Positions 5,806 through 6,189 of a DNA stretch of 6,189 nt are shown one piece after another (position 1 is the first letter of the stretch; each line of letters begins with the position of its first letter). The DNA comes from an uncultured bacterium (GTDB lineage Bacteria > Patescibacteriota > Microgenomatia > UBA1406 > GWC2-37-13), in contig CALESU010000016.1 of assembly GCA_937914905.1 (NCBI GenBank), positions 1-6,189 of the forward strand, given 5' to 3'. Position numbers and translations under genes: made by a program. The notes beneath the pieces were generated by a model. The model saw nothing but the letters and a program-made list of their open reading frames with translations, was not told the origin of the DNA and searched no databases.

Positions 5806-6055
5806 AATACTGGATGAAAAAGTAAGTGTCGTCAGCGTATACAACAAGGATAAAGGATCAGCAAAGCCTTTCAAGATGCGCTGGAAAACACATGACATTG
5901 TCTTTTCTGAAGTTACCTACCATCACTTGGTTCGTGAAGGAAGAAATGTACTTCATGTATTTCATGCCACAGATGGCGTGATGGATTATCGCCTTCATCT
6001 TGATACGCAAACCCTTCATTGGAAATTGATTGAAGTATCAGATGGAAACCCCTGA
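5798..6055 (+). CDS. Small SOS-operon protein of unknown function between lexA and the Y-family polymerase
   Basis: This 85-residue protein starts at an ATG inside the lexA stop region (8-base overlap) and ends 14 bases inside the polymerase gene, so it is probably translationally coupled to both. There is no signal peptide or membrane helix, hence it should be cytosolic. The sequence is rich in beta-type and aromatic residues: [16 protein letters not shown] (about 24-39), [37 protein letters not shown]. No catalytic motif is obvious. By eye its layout (an N-terminal EKVSV strand, basic-Trp RW, then alternating strands ending in WKLIEV) resembles small proteins such as DUF6504 found beside Y-family polymerases in Actinobacteria, but this is unproven. 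Its position implies an SOS-induced role, perhaps as a polymerase or DNA-binding accessory. An in-frame GTG at 5759 is a less likely start. Confidence 0.8.
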   Translation: MLEILDEKVSVVSVYNKDKGSAKPFKMRWKTHDIVFSEVTYHHLVREGRNVLHVFHATDGVMDYRLHLDTQTLHWKLIEVSDGNP

Positions 6056-6189
6056 TTTGACCGATCTTCCGATAAATCACAACCCTCCTTCCGTGATGCA
6101 TGTTGATTTGAATTCTTGCTTTGCCCCGGTTGAGAAACAGGCAAACAAACACTTACGAGGAAAGCCCGTTCTTATTGCAGCATACAATT
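6042..6189 (+). CDS. Y-family DNA polymerase (DinB/UmuC-like), N-terminal part (partial)
   Basis: Only the first 49 codons are in the window. [19 protein letters not shown] (20-38), then [11 protein letters not shown], is the start of the palm domain of translesion polymerases. D22 is the first catalytic metal-binding Asp, and F27, five residues later, is in the steric-gate position that excludes ribonucleotides. The residue before it is Cys, where DinB and Dpo4 have Phe. The Asn at the third motif position (DLN) recalls UmuC (DVN) rather than DinB (DMD), so the subfamily is left open. The ATG at 6042 overlaps the upstream gene by 14 bases and adds 18 residues before the core; the ATG at 6096 (Met19) would start directly at MHVDLN, as many family members do. 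Placed third behind lexA, it is probably SOS-induced. It carries out error-prone bypass of DNA lesions. Confidence 0.9.
   Translation, partial: METPDLTDLPINHNPPSVMHVDLNSCFAPVEKQANKHLRGKPVLIAAYN

Noticed and set aside
1..6189. Mobile elements, CRISPR arrays, tRNA or rRNA genes, riboswitches, terminator hairpins
   Set aside because: No transposase, terminal inverted repeats, regular spaced repeats, cloverleaf-like segments or GC-rich hairpin followed by a T-run were seen by eye on either strand.

Overview
The window looks like a stretch of a bacterial chromosome from a streamlined lineage, most probably the Patescibacteria (Candidate Phyla Radiation). The signs are tight gene packing with short overlaps, no clear Shine-Dalgarno sequence before nearly all starts, TGA used as a normal stop, a VirB2-like two-helix membrane protein of a kind common in that group, and a lexA/Y-family polymerase operon. 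This placement is inference: no rRNA or ribosomal protein gene is present to test it. Every intergenic gap is under 100 bases, so there is no long stretch without a gene.

Region 1 (1-2398, plus strand) is a central carbon cluster. It holds the 3' end of glyceraldehyde-3-phosphate dehydrogenase, a complete phosphoglycerate kinase, and a complete GlpX-type (class II) fructose-1,6-bisphosphatase. Together they cover the reversible lower steps of glycolysis plus the irreversible gluconeogenic phosphatase. The bisphosphatase keeps its metal ligands but has Cys in place of the near-invariant Gly of the DPxEGT motif.

Region 2 (2387-3330, minus strand) is a two-gene unit: a membrane-anchored DUF192 protein followed by a PrxQ/BCP-type peroxiredoxin. 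The peroxiredoxin gene ends inside the bisphosphatase gene, giving a 12-base convergent overlap.

Region 3 (3393-5152, plus strand) is a membrane and envelope pair. A six-helix ferric-reductase-like haem membrane protein starts just downstream of a perfect TATAAT, as in a leaderless mRNA. It overlaps by one base an unusual secreted or membrane protein that joins a Cys-rich segment, a VirB2/TrbC-like two-helix module and a C-terminal domain resembling a type II secretion major pseudopilin (GspG).

Region 4 (5173-6189, plus strand) is an SOS-type mutagenesis operon. A strong promoter overlaps a perfect 18-bp palindrome, with a second, degenerate copy 32 bp downstream. These precede lexA, a small conserved-looking gene of unknown function, and the start of a Y-family DNA polymerase. 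The genes overlap by 8 and 14 bases, so they are probably co-transcribed and translationally coupled, with LexA repressing its own operon. The strongest candidates for something not well described are the small middle protein, the operator sequence and the VirB2/pseudopilin fusion.
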